Below, in pieces: positions 1-6,175 of a stretch of DNA of 8,730 nucleotides. How positions within the stretch are numbered: the stretch's first letter is position 1; each line of letters starts with the position of its first letter. The stretch lies in the NCBI GenBank assembly GCA_035299305.1, contig DATGWV010000096.1, forward strand, positions 1 through 8,730, written 5' to 3'. This stretch comes from BJHL01 sp035299305 (GTDB taxonomy: Bacteria > Planctomycetota > Phycisphaerae > Phycisphaerales > UBA1924). The position numbers and the translations under genes are program-made. Under the pieces are notes generated by a model, which saw only the letters and a list, made by a program, of their open reading frames with translations, was not told where the DNA came from and did not search any database.

Positions 1-697
1 GCCACTTGCCCACCAGCGGATCCATCGACTTCAGAGCCGCGTCGCGATAGTTCTGATACCACTCGTTGGGCGCAAGACTCTTCGCAGGCGGCCCCAGCCG
101 ACGATTGACATCGACGCTCCGCCGACTCCAACTCTTCCCAAACACCGCCGCGAACTTGATCAGCTTGTGATACGTGCTGCCAATGCCGAAATTCCAGCCC
201 ATCCACAGCTTGTGCTCGTGGCCCGTCGGAATCGCGCTGCCGAAATTCCACTCGCCCAGATCAAGCCCCAGCATGCCGCACACGTAATCCGCCACGGCGT
301 ATCCGCCCACATACGGCTTGCGATACTCCTCAAAGTCCACCATCACCGTGCGCTTCAAATAGCGATCCAGATACGGCATCACGCCAAAGTGCGGCGAACT
401 CGTCGGCGCATACCAGTCCAAGAACACCAGCTTGGGCCGGTCTGCCTGCTCATACACGCGCCGAAATCCATCGATCACATCTTCCGCACTATGCCGCCAC
501 GTGGGCTGCACAATGACCAGCCCTGGCTTGTGCTTCGCCACCATTGCCTGCAGATCGCGTGGATGCGGAATCTCAACAAGCTGCGATGTGATGCCCAGCC
601 GCGACTTCAGCTCGCTCGCATGCAGCGAAAAACCCTGCGCGTGCGTCGTCGCGATCGCTTCCGTCTTCTCACCGATATTGACAATCAGAACGTGCAT
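1..697 (-). CDS. Glycosyltransferase-like protein, partial (C-terminus beyond the left edge)
   Basis: The frame from ATG at 697 stays open to the window edge and gives 232 residues, beginning MHVLIVNIGEKTEAIATTHA. It has no stop, so the C-terminal nucleotide-sugar-binding half is missing here. It is a clear paralog of the next gene upstream. In the block PKLVFLDWYAPTSSPHF...LDRYLK, 20 of 28 positions match the neighbour, and the later motifs NFGSA, WNFGI and VDVNRR are shared. The opening beta-strand, HVLIVNIG, aligns with the neighbour's HVLVISVG, which supports this start although the ribosome site is weak (GAGAG about 12 bases upstream). Only 7 bases separate it from the neighbour's stop, so the two are probably co-transcribed. 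The glycosyltransferase call rests on the complete paralog. Acceptor and sugar are unknown; a cytoplasmic role in surface polysaccharide or glycoprotein assembly is inference. Confidence 0.7.
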   Translation of the reverse strand, partial: MHVLIVNIGEKTEAIATTHAQGFSLHASELKSRLGITSQLVEIPHPRDLQAMVAKHKPGLVIVQPTWRHSAEDVIDGFRRVYEQADRPKLVFLDWYAPTSSPHFGVMPYLDRYLKRTVMVDFEEYRKPYVGGYAVADYVCGMLGLDLGEWNFGSAIPTGHEHKLWMGWNFGIGSTYHKLIKFAAVFGKSWSRRSVDVNRRLGPPAKSLAPNEWYQNYRDAALKSMDPLVGKW

Positions 698-704
698 CCG
701 GTCA

Positions 705-1823
705 TCATGCTCTCTGCAATGCCGGCACGTTCTTGGGGCTCGGCGAAGACAACGAAATCAGCCCCTCCAGGCTCCGCCGAACATCGGCCACGAAGCCGCC
801 GCGAGTGTAGTAATCGCCCAGCACCCGGCTGGCGTTCGCCGCAATTCGCGCCGATTCCGCCGGCTCCGCCAGACAACGCTCAATCACCTCAATGAGATCA
901 GAGAAATCCCACTTGACCGGCACATATGTCTCGTTCGCGACAAACACATTCGGGCTCGTCGCCACGTGTTCCATCGACGGTTTGATTAGCAGGCATCCGC
1001 ACGCCACCGCTTCATAGTCGCGGAAGCACACTTCGCCCCAGCCAAACGGGCTGAACACAACCTTGCTCCGCAGCATCTCCCACAGATACACGCGCCGATT
1101 CACCCGCCCCGTCGCCGTGCAGCGATACTTGATCTGCAGCGGATCCAGCGCCGCCTGCGACGCTCGCCGATACATGCCGTACCACGTATCGCTCGGCGCA
1201 TCCCCGCGCGGCAGCGCAATCCGCCGATTCACATCAATCGCCCGGCTCGCAAACTCTCGCCCCAGCATGCCCGCCGGTTTTAGCAGCCGCTCAAAGTCCC
1301 GGCTGATGCCGAAATTCCAGCACGGCACAATCTTGTGTACCTGCGACATATCCACCGCCGACCCGAAGTGCCAGCCTTCCAAATCGCACTTGAGCACGCG
1401 CGCCGCATGGTCGCTGAGCACATGCCCGCCCTGCCACGCCTTTGCATAGTCCGCCGGATCGCGCAGCGCCTTGGTCTTCAAGTAACGATCCACCAGCCCC
1501 AGCACCGCAAAGTGCGGCGAGCTCGTCGGGTCATACGTGTCCAGGTACACCAGCTTCGGACAATCCGGCTGCGATCGCAGATGCCGCAGCAGCTCAATCA
1601 CCCGCTCCACCGGCTCCGACCAATTGGGCACGATGATCGCCACATCCGTGCGATACAGCGTCACCGCGTGCGGCACAAAATCCAGTTGCGGCACTTCCAC
1701 CGTGTCCGCGATGATCCCAAGCTCCCGGCGCATGTCGCCACCAAACCGGCGGAAACCTTCCAGTTGCATATTCACAACCGCCCCGCGATTGCGACCCACC
1801 GATATCACCAACACGTGCTTCAA
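705..1823 (-). CDS. Glycosyltransferase with CgeB/Glyco_trans_1_2-like C-terminal domain
   Basis: The chosen start gives 372 residues. The C-terminal half carries FGWGEVCFRDYEAVACGCLL (about residues 260-279), the pattern of group 1 (GT-B) glycosyltransferases of the CgeB / Glyco_trans_1_2 type, where the acidic residue and following loop bind the nucleotide-sugar donor. It ends with a typical helix region, KWDFSDLIEVIERCL, around residue 305. The N-terminal half holds DTYDPTSSPHF (95-105), shared with the paralog downstream. I chose TTG at 1823 because the encoded KHVLVISVG aligns with the paralog's HVLIVNIG at its start, and GGAG lies 8 bases upstream. The frame stays open to an ATG at 1982, which would add 53 residues, but that extension is Arg/Cys/Gly-rich and does not resemble a domain. 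Family membership is fairly sure; substrate is not known. Confidence 0.75.
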   Translation of the reverse strand: MKHVLVISVGRNRGAVVNMQLEGFRRFGGDMRRELGIIADTVEVPQLDFVPHAVTLYRTDVAIIVPNWSEPVERVIELLRHLRSQPDCPKLVYLDTYDPTSSPHFAVLGLVDRYLKTKALRDPADYAKAWQGGHVLSDHAARVLKCDLEGWHFGSAVDMSQVHKIVPCWNFGISRDFERLLKPAGMLGREFASRAIDVNRRIALPRGDAPSDTWYGMYRRASQAALDPLQIKYRCTATGRVNRRVYLWEMLRSKVVFSPFGWGEVCFRDYEAVACGCLLIKPSMEHVATSPNVFVANETYVPVKWDFSDLIEVIERCLAEPAESARIAANASRVLGDYYTRGGFVADVRRSLEGLISLSSPSPKNVPALQRA

Positions 1824-1831
1824 GCAACCGG

Positions 1832-1835
1832 CTCC
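1832..1835 (-). promoter_or_regulatory. Ribosome binding site deciding the TTG start
   Basis: GGAG on the minus strand lies 8 bases before TTG at 1823. It supports this unusual start over the ATG at 1982, which has no comparable site where the paralog comparison would need one. Confidence 0.5.
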
Positions 1836-1925
1836 ACACGCGACGCATCCGTTCGCCCGCCTTCCAGCGTATTGACGCGACCGCCTGAGATACAGCACTT
1901 TCGGCAAACAATTCCGACCCGCATC

Positions 1926-1949
1926 GCGCCAGCGTCCCGATGGCGCTGG
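1926..1949. other. Two mutually exclusive inverted repeats in the divergent intergenic region
   Basis: GCGCCA (1926-1931) can pair with TGGCGC (1941-1946). Alternatively CCAGCG (1929-1934) can pair with CGCTGG (1944-1949). The two share bases, so only one can form at a time. The site lies between the divergent glycosyltransferase and DUF2007-like genes, in the roughly 205-base stretch 1824-2028 that otherwise shows no convincing gene. It could be an operator, a leader hairpin, or chance in GC-rich DNA. Confidence 0.25.
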
Positions 1950-2028
1950 CCGGTTGTTATCGGTTCGGTTCCACCCGCCCACATCCTACTCATGCGACCG
2001 CGCCCCCGGACCCGGCATCCAATCTGCG

Positions 2029-2508
2029 ATGACCGCCGATCCGGACATCCTGGTCACATTGACGACAGCCCGCACCGAGTTTGAGGGCGCGAATCTCGTC
2101 AACGTCTTGCAAGCTGCGGGCATCCCCGCCCGGGTCTTCGCCACCACCGCCAACACCATGCAGTGGGAAGCCGGCTACACCGATCCCATCAAGGTCCAGG
2201 TCCGCCGCGCCGATCTCACGCGCGCCGCCGAAGCCATCCGCCGCAATCGCCAGGACTCCGTCGATCTCGATTGGGATGAAGTCGATGTGGGCCAGTTCGA
2301 AGATGTCGCGCCCGAAGCTCGCCCGTTCTTCTCGTTTGGCGTCCAGCGCGCCCGGCGTCGCCGTCGCATGCTGATTGCATCCGCAGGCTTCGCGCTCATC
2401 TCCTGCGGTTTCATGCTCTCCATGATGGGCCCGCGCTACGCCTTCGCCCTCTCCGTGGTCGCCATCATGCTCGTCCTCGCCGCGTGGTTCCGCAGCAAGA
2501 GCAAGTAG
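2029..2508 (+). CDS. DUF2007-like small protein with two C-terminal membrane segments
   Basis: The product is 159 residues from ATG at 2029. Residues about 7-72 (TLTTARTEFEGANLVNVLQA ... GIPARV ... IKVQVRRADLTRAAEAIR) have the look of the DUF2007 / putative signal-transducing domain, a small ferredoxin-like alpha-beta fold that tends to begin with an element moving from residues to 'an alternative source', then a valine-rich strand. An acidic linker follows (residues 79-96), then a basic cluster RARRRRR (about 107-113). Two hydrophobic stretches at about 114-132 and 136-153 should be membrane helices, with the basic cluster facing the cytoplasm by the positive-inside rule. An earlier in-frame ATG at 1954 would add 25 residues of low-complexity, Pro-rich sequence and is less likely. 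No strong ribosome site precedes either start. The function of the family is not established; a membrane-tethered sensory or adaptor role is inference. Confidence 0.65.
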   Translation: MTADPDILVTLTTARTEFEGANLVNVLQAAGIPARVFATTANTMQWEAGYTDPIKVQVRRADLTRAAEAIRRNRQDSVDLDWDEVDVGQFEDVAPEARPFFSFGVQRARRRRRMLIASAGFALISCGFMLSMMGPRYAFALSVVAIMLVLAAWFRSKSK

Positions 2509-2528
2509 TCGCCACAGTCGCACGTACT

Positions 2529-2538
2529 TGGTATACTG
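2529..2538 (+). promoter_or_regulatory. Extended -10 promoter element for the M29 peptidase gene
   Basis: TATACT (2532-2537) is one base from the consensus -10 and is preceded by TGG, giving an extended -10 (TGnTATACT). No good -35 hexamer is seen, which is acceptable for an extended -10 promoter. It lies after the stop of the DUF2007-like gene, leaving a leader of about 65 bases before ATG at 2610. The core GGTATACTG recurs exactly at 6806-6814 and nearly at 4618-4626. Confidence 0.5.
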
Positions 2539-2599
2539 CCGCCGCAGCGAGCGTCCGTCGGCGGCCGTCTTCGTGCTTGGGGGCTATGCCGACACATCC

Positions 2600-2603
2600 G
2601 GAG
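2600..2603 (+). promoter_or_regulatory. Ribosome binding site choosing ATG 2610
   Basis: GGAG is 6 bases before ATG at 2610. It favours this start over in-frame ATGs at 2586 and 2484; the latter would begin inside the preceding gene. Confidence 0.6.
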
Positions 2604-2609
2604 TTCCCG

Positions 2610-3770
2610 ATGCGCGACCCTCGTCTTGACAAACTCGCCAACGTCCTCGTCAACTACTCGACCCGCGTCAAGAAGGGCGACGTCGTCGGCATCCTCGCCG
2701 ACCCCATCGCGATGCCCATGGTCGAAGCCCTCTACGAAGCCGCGCTCAAGGCCGGCGGCCTGCCCTTTTACGTCCCCCGCAGTGAGTCACTCCAAGAACT
2801 CCTCGTCGCGCACGGCACCGACGAACAGATCGCCACACCCCCCGTGCTCATGAGTGACTACATCGAGCGCGTCGATGTCTCCATCGGCCTGTGGGTCGAA
2901 CTCAACAGCCGCTTCCTCTCGCAATACGACTCGCGCAAAGCCGCCTTGCTGCAACAGGCACGCCGCCCCTTCTTCAAACGCTTCATGGCTCGCGAAGCCG
3001 ACGAATCACTGCGCTGGGTCGGCACGCAGTTCCCCACGCACGGCTGCGCTCAAGACGCCGGTATGAGCGTCACGCAATTCGAAGACTTCATCTTCAGCGC
3101 GGGCCTGCTCGACTTGCCCGACCCCGCCGCCGCGTGGCGACAAGTCGAAGCGCGCCAGCAGCGCGTCTGCGACTGGCTCCAGCAGCGCAAGCACCTCCGC
3201 TTCTTCGTGCCCCCCAGCGACGGCAACGACGGCACCGACCTGCGCGTCAGCGTCGACGGCGCGACATGGATCAACTGCTGCGGCCAGAGCAACTTCCCCG
3301 ATGGCGAAGTCTTCGCAGGTCCGCAGGGCGTCGAAGGCCACGTCAACTACACCTTCCCCGCCGTCTACCAGGGCCACGAAGTCGAAGGCGTCCGCCTCGC
3401 GTTCAAGGGTGGCCGCGTCGTCGACGCCAGCGCACATCGCGGCGAAGACTTCCTCATCAAAATGCTCGACCAAGACCCCGGCGCACGCAACCTGGGCGAA
3501 ATCGCCATCGGCACCAACTACGGCATCAAGCGCTTCATGAAGAACACGCTCTTTGACGAAAAAATCGGCGGCACCTTCCACGCGGCAGTGGGGGCCGGCT
3601 ACCCCAAGAGCGGCAATCACAACGAAAGCGGCCTGCACTGGGACATGGTCTGCGACATGCGCCCCCGCACCCTCGCCAACGGCCAACAACTCACCGGCGC
3701 AACCATCGAAGCCGACGGCGAAATCTTCCACCGCGACGGCAAATTCCTTAACGCTACCTGGCCCCACTAA
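2610..3770 (+). CDS. M29-family metallo-aminopeptidase (aminopeptidase T/S type)
   Basis: The product is 386 residues, the normal size for family M29, whose members are cytoplasmic dinuclear-metal aminopeptidases that release N-terminal residues from peptides. The family's metal ligands can be located: Glu233 in NFPDGEVF, Glu297 in NLGEIAIGTN, His324 in GGTFHAAVGAGY, and His343 and Asp345 in the HWD motif. Tyr331 lies seven residues after His324, as the catalytic tyrosine does in aminopeptidase T. The N-terminal domain (about 1-200) starts with LDKLANVLVNYSTRVKKGD, the usual opening of the family. The gap between His324 and the HWD motif (19 residues) seems shorter than in the thermophilic reference enzymes, so a surface loop may be trimmed. 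The gene has its own extended -10 and ribosome site and ends before a hairpin at 3783-3800. It may serve general peptide turnover; exact specificity is unknown. Confidence 0.9.
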   Translation: MRDPRLDKLANVLVNYSTRVKKGDVVGILADPIAMPMVEALYEAALKAGGLPFYVPRSESLQELLVAHGTDEQIATPPVLMSDYIERVDVSIGLWVELNSRFLSQYDSRKAALLQQARRPFFKRFMAREADESLRWVGTQFPTHGCAQDAGMSVTQFEDFIFSAGLLDLPDPAAAWRQVEARQQRVCDWLQQRKHLRFFVPPSDGNDGTDLRVSVDGATWINCCGQSNFPDGEVFAGPQGVEGHVNYTFPAVYQGHEVEGVRLAFKGGRVVDASAHRGEDFLIKMLDQDPGARNLGEIAIGTNYGIKRFMKNTLFDEKIGGTFHAAVGAGYPKSGNHNESGLHWDMVCDMRPRTLANGQQLTGATIEADGEIFHRDGKFLNATWPH

Positions 3771-3782
3771 CCCCTAAGAACC

Positions 3783-3800
3783 CAAGGGCGCAAGCCCTTG
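3783..3800. terminator. GCAA-tetraloop hairpin between convergent genes
   Basis: CAAGGGC (3783-3789) pairs perfectly with GCCCTTG (3794-3800) around a GCAA loop, a very stable GNRA tetraloop. It lies 12 bases after the M29 stop and 48 bases beyond the stop of the opposing PhoU gene, so it may end transcription from either side. The plus-strand tail is pyrimidine-rich (CCTTCCCCGTTCTCT) but not a pure U run, so strict intrinsic terminator activity is uncertain. Confidence 0.55.
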
Positions 3801-3808
3801 CCTTCCCC

Positions 3809-3829
3809 GTTCTCTGTTCTCTGTTCTCC
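3809..3829 (+). repeat. Three tandem 7-bp copies of GTTCTCT
   Basis: GTTCTCT (3809-3815), GTTCTCT (3816-3822) and GTTCTCC (3823-3829) follow one another without gaps in the convergent intergenic region, directly after the hairpin. The run continues as pyrimidine-rich DNA to about 3840. It could vary in copy number by slippage. No coding function is seen. Confidence 0.75.
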
Positions 3830-3848
3830 GCTCTCTTTACCCCACCCC

Positions 3849-4550
3849 TCACTTCCGCGGCACTTCCACCCAGCAATTCTCCGCGTGCCGCACAATCGCC
3901 CCGGTGGTTTGATAAATGACCTGCTCCGCGATGTTCGTACAGTGATCCGCGATCACTTCGCACATGCTCGCCGTTTCATGCAGATGGAACGCAAACTCGA
4001 CGGAGTACTTCCCCTTCGCCACCTGCTGCTCCGCCTCGCGCAGTAGCGCCGCCTTGAACGCCCACACTGCGTGCTGACTCTGCAGCACGATGTTCGCCAT
4101 CGCCGGGTCATTGCGGGACAGACTCGTGTTGGTATCCCGCAAGATCCCAATCACGCTGTTGGCCATCACGCGGAACGTATCGGGAAACGCCGTCGCGATG
4201 CTGGCTACCGCCGGCACCATCTCCGCGATATCCACCGCCACGTCAGCCACGCGCTCAAGCTCGTTGTTGGCCTTCACAATCGTCAGCACCGCCCGCAGTT
4301 GCTGCGCATCCAGCGAAGCCCCCTCGCGCGTCGCGTCCGTCAGCAGCGCAACCGCCGCCTGCTCAATCGCGACATCGGCCTTGTCCACCGCTTCATCCAT
4401 CTCAATGGACTGACTCGCAAGATTGCTCTTGCGTTCAAACAGGGCGCTGAACGCCAGTTCGAGCATTCCCTGCACGCGCGTTCCCTGAGCCACCAGATCG
4501 GCCTTGATCTGCTGCGTGCGACTGGCGAAGCCTTCCGCGGTCGTGGGCAT
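3849..4550 (-). CDS. phoU: PhoU-type phosphate signalling protein
   Basis: From ATG at 4550 the product is 233 residues, the usual PhoU length. PhoU links the Pst phosphate transporter to the PhoR/PhoB two-component system and damps phosphate uptake. The two signature helices are visible: NNELERVADVAVDIAE at about residues 96-110, and CEVIADHCTNIAEQVIY at about 197-213. The latter is followed by TTGAIVRH, the usual C-terminal close. In the last signature the common LERIADH is altered to MCEVIADH, but the Glu and Asp of the metal-cluster pattern are kept. An earlier in-frame ATG at 4646 would add 32 Pro/Ala/Arg-rich residues that run into the enolase promoter region, so I reject it. No pst or phoR genes are in view, so it is either detached from a pst operon or a stand-alone homolog. 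Symbol given for the family. Confidence 0.85.
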   Translation of the reverse strand: MPTTAEGFASRTQQIKADLVAQGTRVQGMLELAFSALFERKSNLASQSIEMDEAVDKADVAIEQAAVALLTDATREGASLDAQQLRAVLTIVKANNELERVADVAVDIAEMVPAVASIATAFPDTFRVMANSVIGILRDTNTSLSRNDPAMANIVLQSQHAVWAFKAALLREAEQQVAKGKYSVEFAFHLHETASMCEVIADHCTNIAEQVIYQTTGAIVRHAENCWVEVPRK

Positions 4551-4555
4551 GCGAA

Positions 4556-4583
4556 AAGATAGGCCGCCTCGCGCCTGCGTCAC
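4556..4583 (-). promoter_or_regulatory. Possible promoter giving a leaderless phoU transcript
   Basis: On the minus strand, GTGACG (plus 4578-4583; four of six bases match TTGACA) and TATCTT (plus 4556-4561; four of six match TATAAT) are 16 bases apart. The -10 box sits at positions -11 to -6 relative to the A of ATG 4550, where it would be if transcription began at the start codon itself. No ribosome site is seen upstream of this ATG, which fits a leaderless message. Weak evidence, by eye only. Confidence 0.3.
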
Positions 4584-4596
4584 GTTTGCCGCTCGT

Positions 4597-4616
4597 GCGC
4601 CGCCTGCCTGCGGCGC
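4597..4616. promoter_or_regulatory. Perfect 7-bp inverted repeat upstream of enolase
   Basis: GCGCCGC (4597-4603), loop CTGCCT, then GCGGCGC (4610-4616). It occupies the place of a -35 element just before the enolase -10-like box at 4618-4626, in the 136-base divergent spacer shared with phoU. It could be an operator for one or both genes, or chance in GC-rich DNA. Confidence 0.3.
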
Positions 4617-4617
4617 G

Positions 4618-4626
4618 GGTATCCTG
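4618..4626 (+). promoter_or_regulatory. -10-like box for enolase
   Basis: GGTATCCTG differs by one base from the GGTATACTG found upstream of the M29 and FGE-like genes. The hexamer TATCCT ends about 60 bases before ATG 4687. The resulting leader would contain a 6-bp hairpin, CGGGCC (4635-4640) with GGCCCG (4650-4655). Confidence 0.35.
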
Positions 4627-4675
4627 CGACTCTTCGGGCCGCTCACACGGGCCCGCGGTTCGCATCATCTTGCCA

Positions 4676-4681
4676 AAGGAA
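4676..4681 (+). promoter_or_regulatory. Ribosome binding site of enolase
   Basis: AAAGGA followed by five C bases and then ATG 4687. The same AAAGGA with a 5-base C-rich spacer precedes the FGE-like gene at 6826. It excludes the in-frame upstream ATG at 4504, which lies inside phoU on the other strand. Confidence 0.65.
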
Positions 4682-4686
4682 CCCCC

Positions 4687-5988
4687 ATGTCCTTCGAAAT
4701 CGTCAATGTCAAAGCTCGTCAAGTCCTCGATTCGCGCGGCAACCCCACGGTTGAAGTCGATGTCGAACTCGATTCGGGGATCAAGGGCCGCGCGGCCGTC
4801 CCCAGCGGCGCGAGCACGGGCGAGCACGAAGCCTGCGAACTGCGCGACAACGACAAAGGCGTGTACGTGGGCAAAGGCGTGCTGAAGGCCGTCGCCAACG
4901 TCAACGAGCGCATCTGCCCCGAACTGCTCGGCATGGACGTGCGCATGCAGGAAGCCATCGACAAGCTGCTCCTGCAACTCGACGGCACCGCCAACAAGGC
5001 CAACCTCGGCGCCAACGCCATCCTCGGCGTGAGCATGGCCGCTGCCAAAGCCGCCGCCGAAGCCTGCGGCCTCCCGCTCTATCGCTATCTCGGCGGCGGC
5101 GCAGCCAAGACTTTGCCCGTGCCCATGATGAACATCCTGAACGGCGGCAAGCACGCCGACAACACGGTGGACTTCCAGGAGTTCATGATCCAGCCCTGGG
5201 GCTTTGACAACTTCGCCGACGCGACGCGCGCGGGCGTTGAAATCTACCACGCGCTCAAGAAGGTGCTGCACGACGATCACCTCTCAACCGCCGTGGGCGA
5301 CGAAGGCGGCTTCGCGCCCAACCTCAAGAGCAACGAAGAAGCTCTGCAGATCATCGAGAAGGCCGTCAAGAAGACCGGCTACAAGTGGGGCGAGCAGATC
5401 TTTGTCGCACTCGACCCCGCGACGAGCGAATGCTGGAACGAAGCCGCCGCCGAAGGCAAGACCGGCTACAAGATGTTCAAGAGCACCAAGCAGGTCGTCA
5501 GCAGCGACGAGATGATCGACATGTGGGCCAACTGGTGCAGCAAGTACCCCATCCGCAGCATCGAAGACGGCCTGGCTGAAAACGACTGGGAAGGCTGGCG
5601 CAAACTCACCGCCAAGCTGGGCGACAAAATCCAGCTCGTGGGCGATGACCTCTTCGTCACCAACAAGAAGTTCCTCCAGCGCGGCCTTGACGAAAAGTGC
5701 GCCAACGCGATTCTCGTGAAGGTCAACCAGATCGGCACCCTCAGCGAAACCTTCGACGCCGTCAACCTCGCCATGCGCAGCCGCTACAGCGCGATCCTCA
5801 GCCACCGCAGCGGCGAAACCGAAGACTCCACAATCGCCGACATCGCCGTCGCCACCAACTGCGGCCAGATCAAAACCGGCGCCCCCTGCCGCAGCGACCG
5901 CAACGCCAAGTACAACCAGCTCATCCGCATCGCCGAAGACCTCGGCGACGCCGCGCAGTACGGCGGCAGCATGTGGTGGCGGAAGTAA
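4687..5988 (+). CDS. eno: Enolase (phosphopyruvate hydratase)
   Basis: The product is 433 residues, full length for enolase, which converts 2-phosphoglycerate to phosphoenolpyruvate and water in glycolysis, and the reverse in gluconeogenesis, in the cytoplasm. All key residues are present: Mg ligands Asp243 (ALDPATSE), Glu293 (SIEDG) and Asp320 (LVGDDLF); catalytic Glu206 in GDEGGF and Lys345 in ILVKVNQIG; substrate contacts Arg374 and Ser375 in SHRSGETED, and Lys396 in IKTGAPCR. The N-terminal lid segment VPSGASTGEHEA (38-49) is intact. The GAPCRSDR form near the C-terminus is the version also common in cyanobacteria and eukaryotes rather than the gamma-proteobacterial TGSLSRSER. Codons end strongly in C, as expected for a highly expressed gene here. 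It has its own ribosome site and a strong terminator-like structure downstream, so it is probably a single-gene unit. Confidence 0.98.
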   Translation: MSFEIVNVKARQVLDSRGNPTVEVDVELDSGIKGRAAVPSGASTGEHEACELRDNDKGVYVGKGVLKAVANVNERICPELLGMDVRMQEAIDKLLLQLDGTANKANLGANAILGVSMAAAKAAAEACGLPLYRYLGGGAAKTLPVPMMNILNGGKHADNTVDFQEFMIQPWGFDNFADATRAGVEIYHALKKVLHDDHLSTAVGDEGGFAPNLKSNEEALQIIEKAVKKTGYKWGEQIFVALDPATSECWNEAAAEGKTGYKMFKSTKQVVSSDEMIDMWANWCSKYPIRSIEDGLAENDWEGWRKLTAKLGDKIQLVGDDLFVTNKKFLQRGLDEKCANAILVKVNQIGTLSETFDAVNLAMRSRYSAILSHRSGETEDSTIADIAVATNCGQIKTGAPCRSDRNAKYNQLIRIAEDLGDAAQYGGSMWWRK

Positions 5989-6129
5989 GGCGTTCACCGC
6001 AAAGACGTAAAGAACGGAAAGAGAAAGGCAGGGTTGAGAATGCGTCGATGCGACCATTCTCAGCCCTGCCTTTTCAATTGGCTTGTCCTCGTTTCTTCGC
6101 GTTGTACGCGTCCTTTGCCGCGCCCTCTT
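5989..6129. repeat. Nested palindromic intergenic element after enolase
   Basis: The whole spacer from the enolase stop to about 6129 reads as an imperfect inverted repeat. The outer left arm (about 5995-6023) holds repeated A-rich units, CCGCAAAGACG, TAAAGAACG, GAAAGAG. The outer right arm (about 6084-6125), read on the other strand, gives CGGCAAAGGACGCGTACAAC and then GCGAAGAAACGAGG, the same kind of units. The inner arms are near perfect and form the hairpin annotated separately. This looks like a small mobile or repeated intergenic element (REP- or MITE-like) rather than a plain terminator; no transposase or clear target duplication is seen. Other copies in the genome cannot be checked from here. 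Confidence 0.5.
6024..6075 (+). terminator. Long-stem terminator-like hairpin downstream of enolase
   Basis: A 19-base left arm (6024-6042, AAAGGCAGGGTTGAGAATG) pairs with the right arm 6055-6073 with a single G-U wobble. An inner GTCG/CGAC pair further closes the loop. The right arm ends in TTTT (6071-6074), giving a U tail. It starts 36 bases after the enolase stop. The stem is far longer than the usual 6-10 bp terminator stem. Confidence 0.7.
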
Positions 6130-6175
6130 AACGCTGCGACCGAGCATTTCCGCGACGCTCGCGTACGCTGACAGA

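Noticed and set aside
167..989. Overlapping plus-strand open frames of 242 and 185 residues
   Set aside because: His/Arg- or Ser/Arg-rich shadows opposite the glycosyltransferase genes, which show paralogy on the minus strand.
1594..1911. 105-residue minus-strand frame beginning MFAESAVSQAVA
   Set aside because: It runs into the glycosyltransferase in another frame. Its first part looks faintly like a glycosyltransferase end, but there is no stop where such an end should be, so I treat it as a shadow.
1990..2523. 177-residue minus-strand frame opposite the DUF2007-like gene
   Set aside because: Gly/Asp/His-rich shadow; the plus-strand frame has a coherent domain and two membrane helices.
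3006..3767. 253-residue open frame antisense to the M29 peptidase
   Set aside because: Val/Ala/Gly/Asp-rich mirror translation typical of GC-rich genes with C-ending codons; the sense frame has a full set of catalytic motifs.
4435..5280. 281-residue open frame antisense to enolase and phoU
   Set aside because: Overlaps two certain genes; composition is the antisense mirror, with no domain visible.
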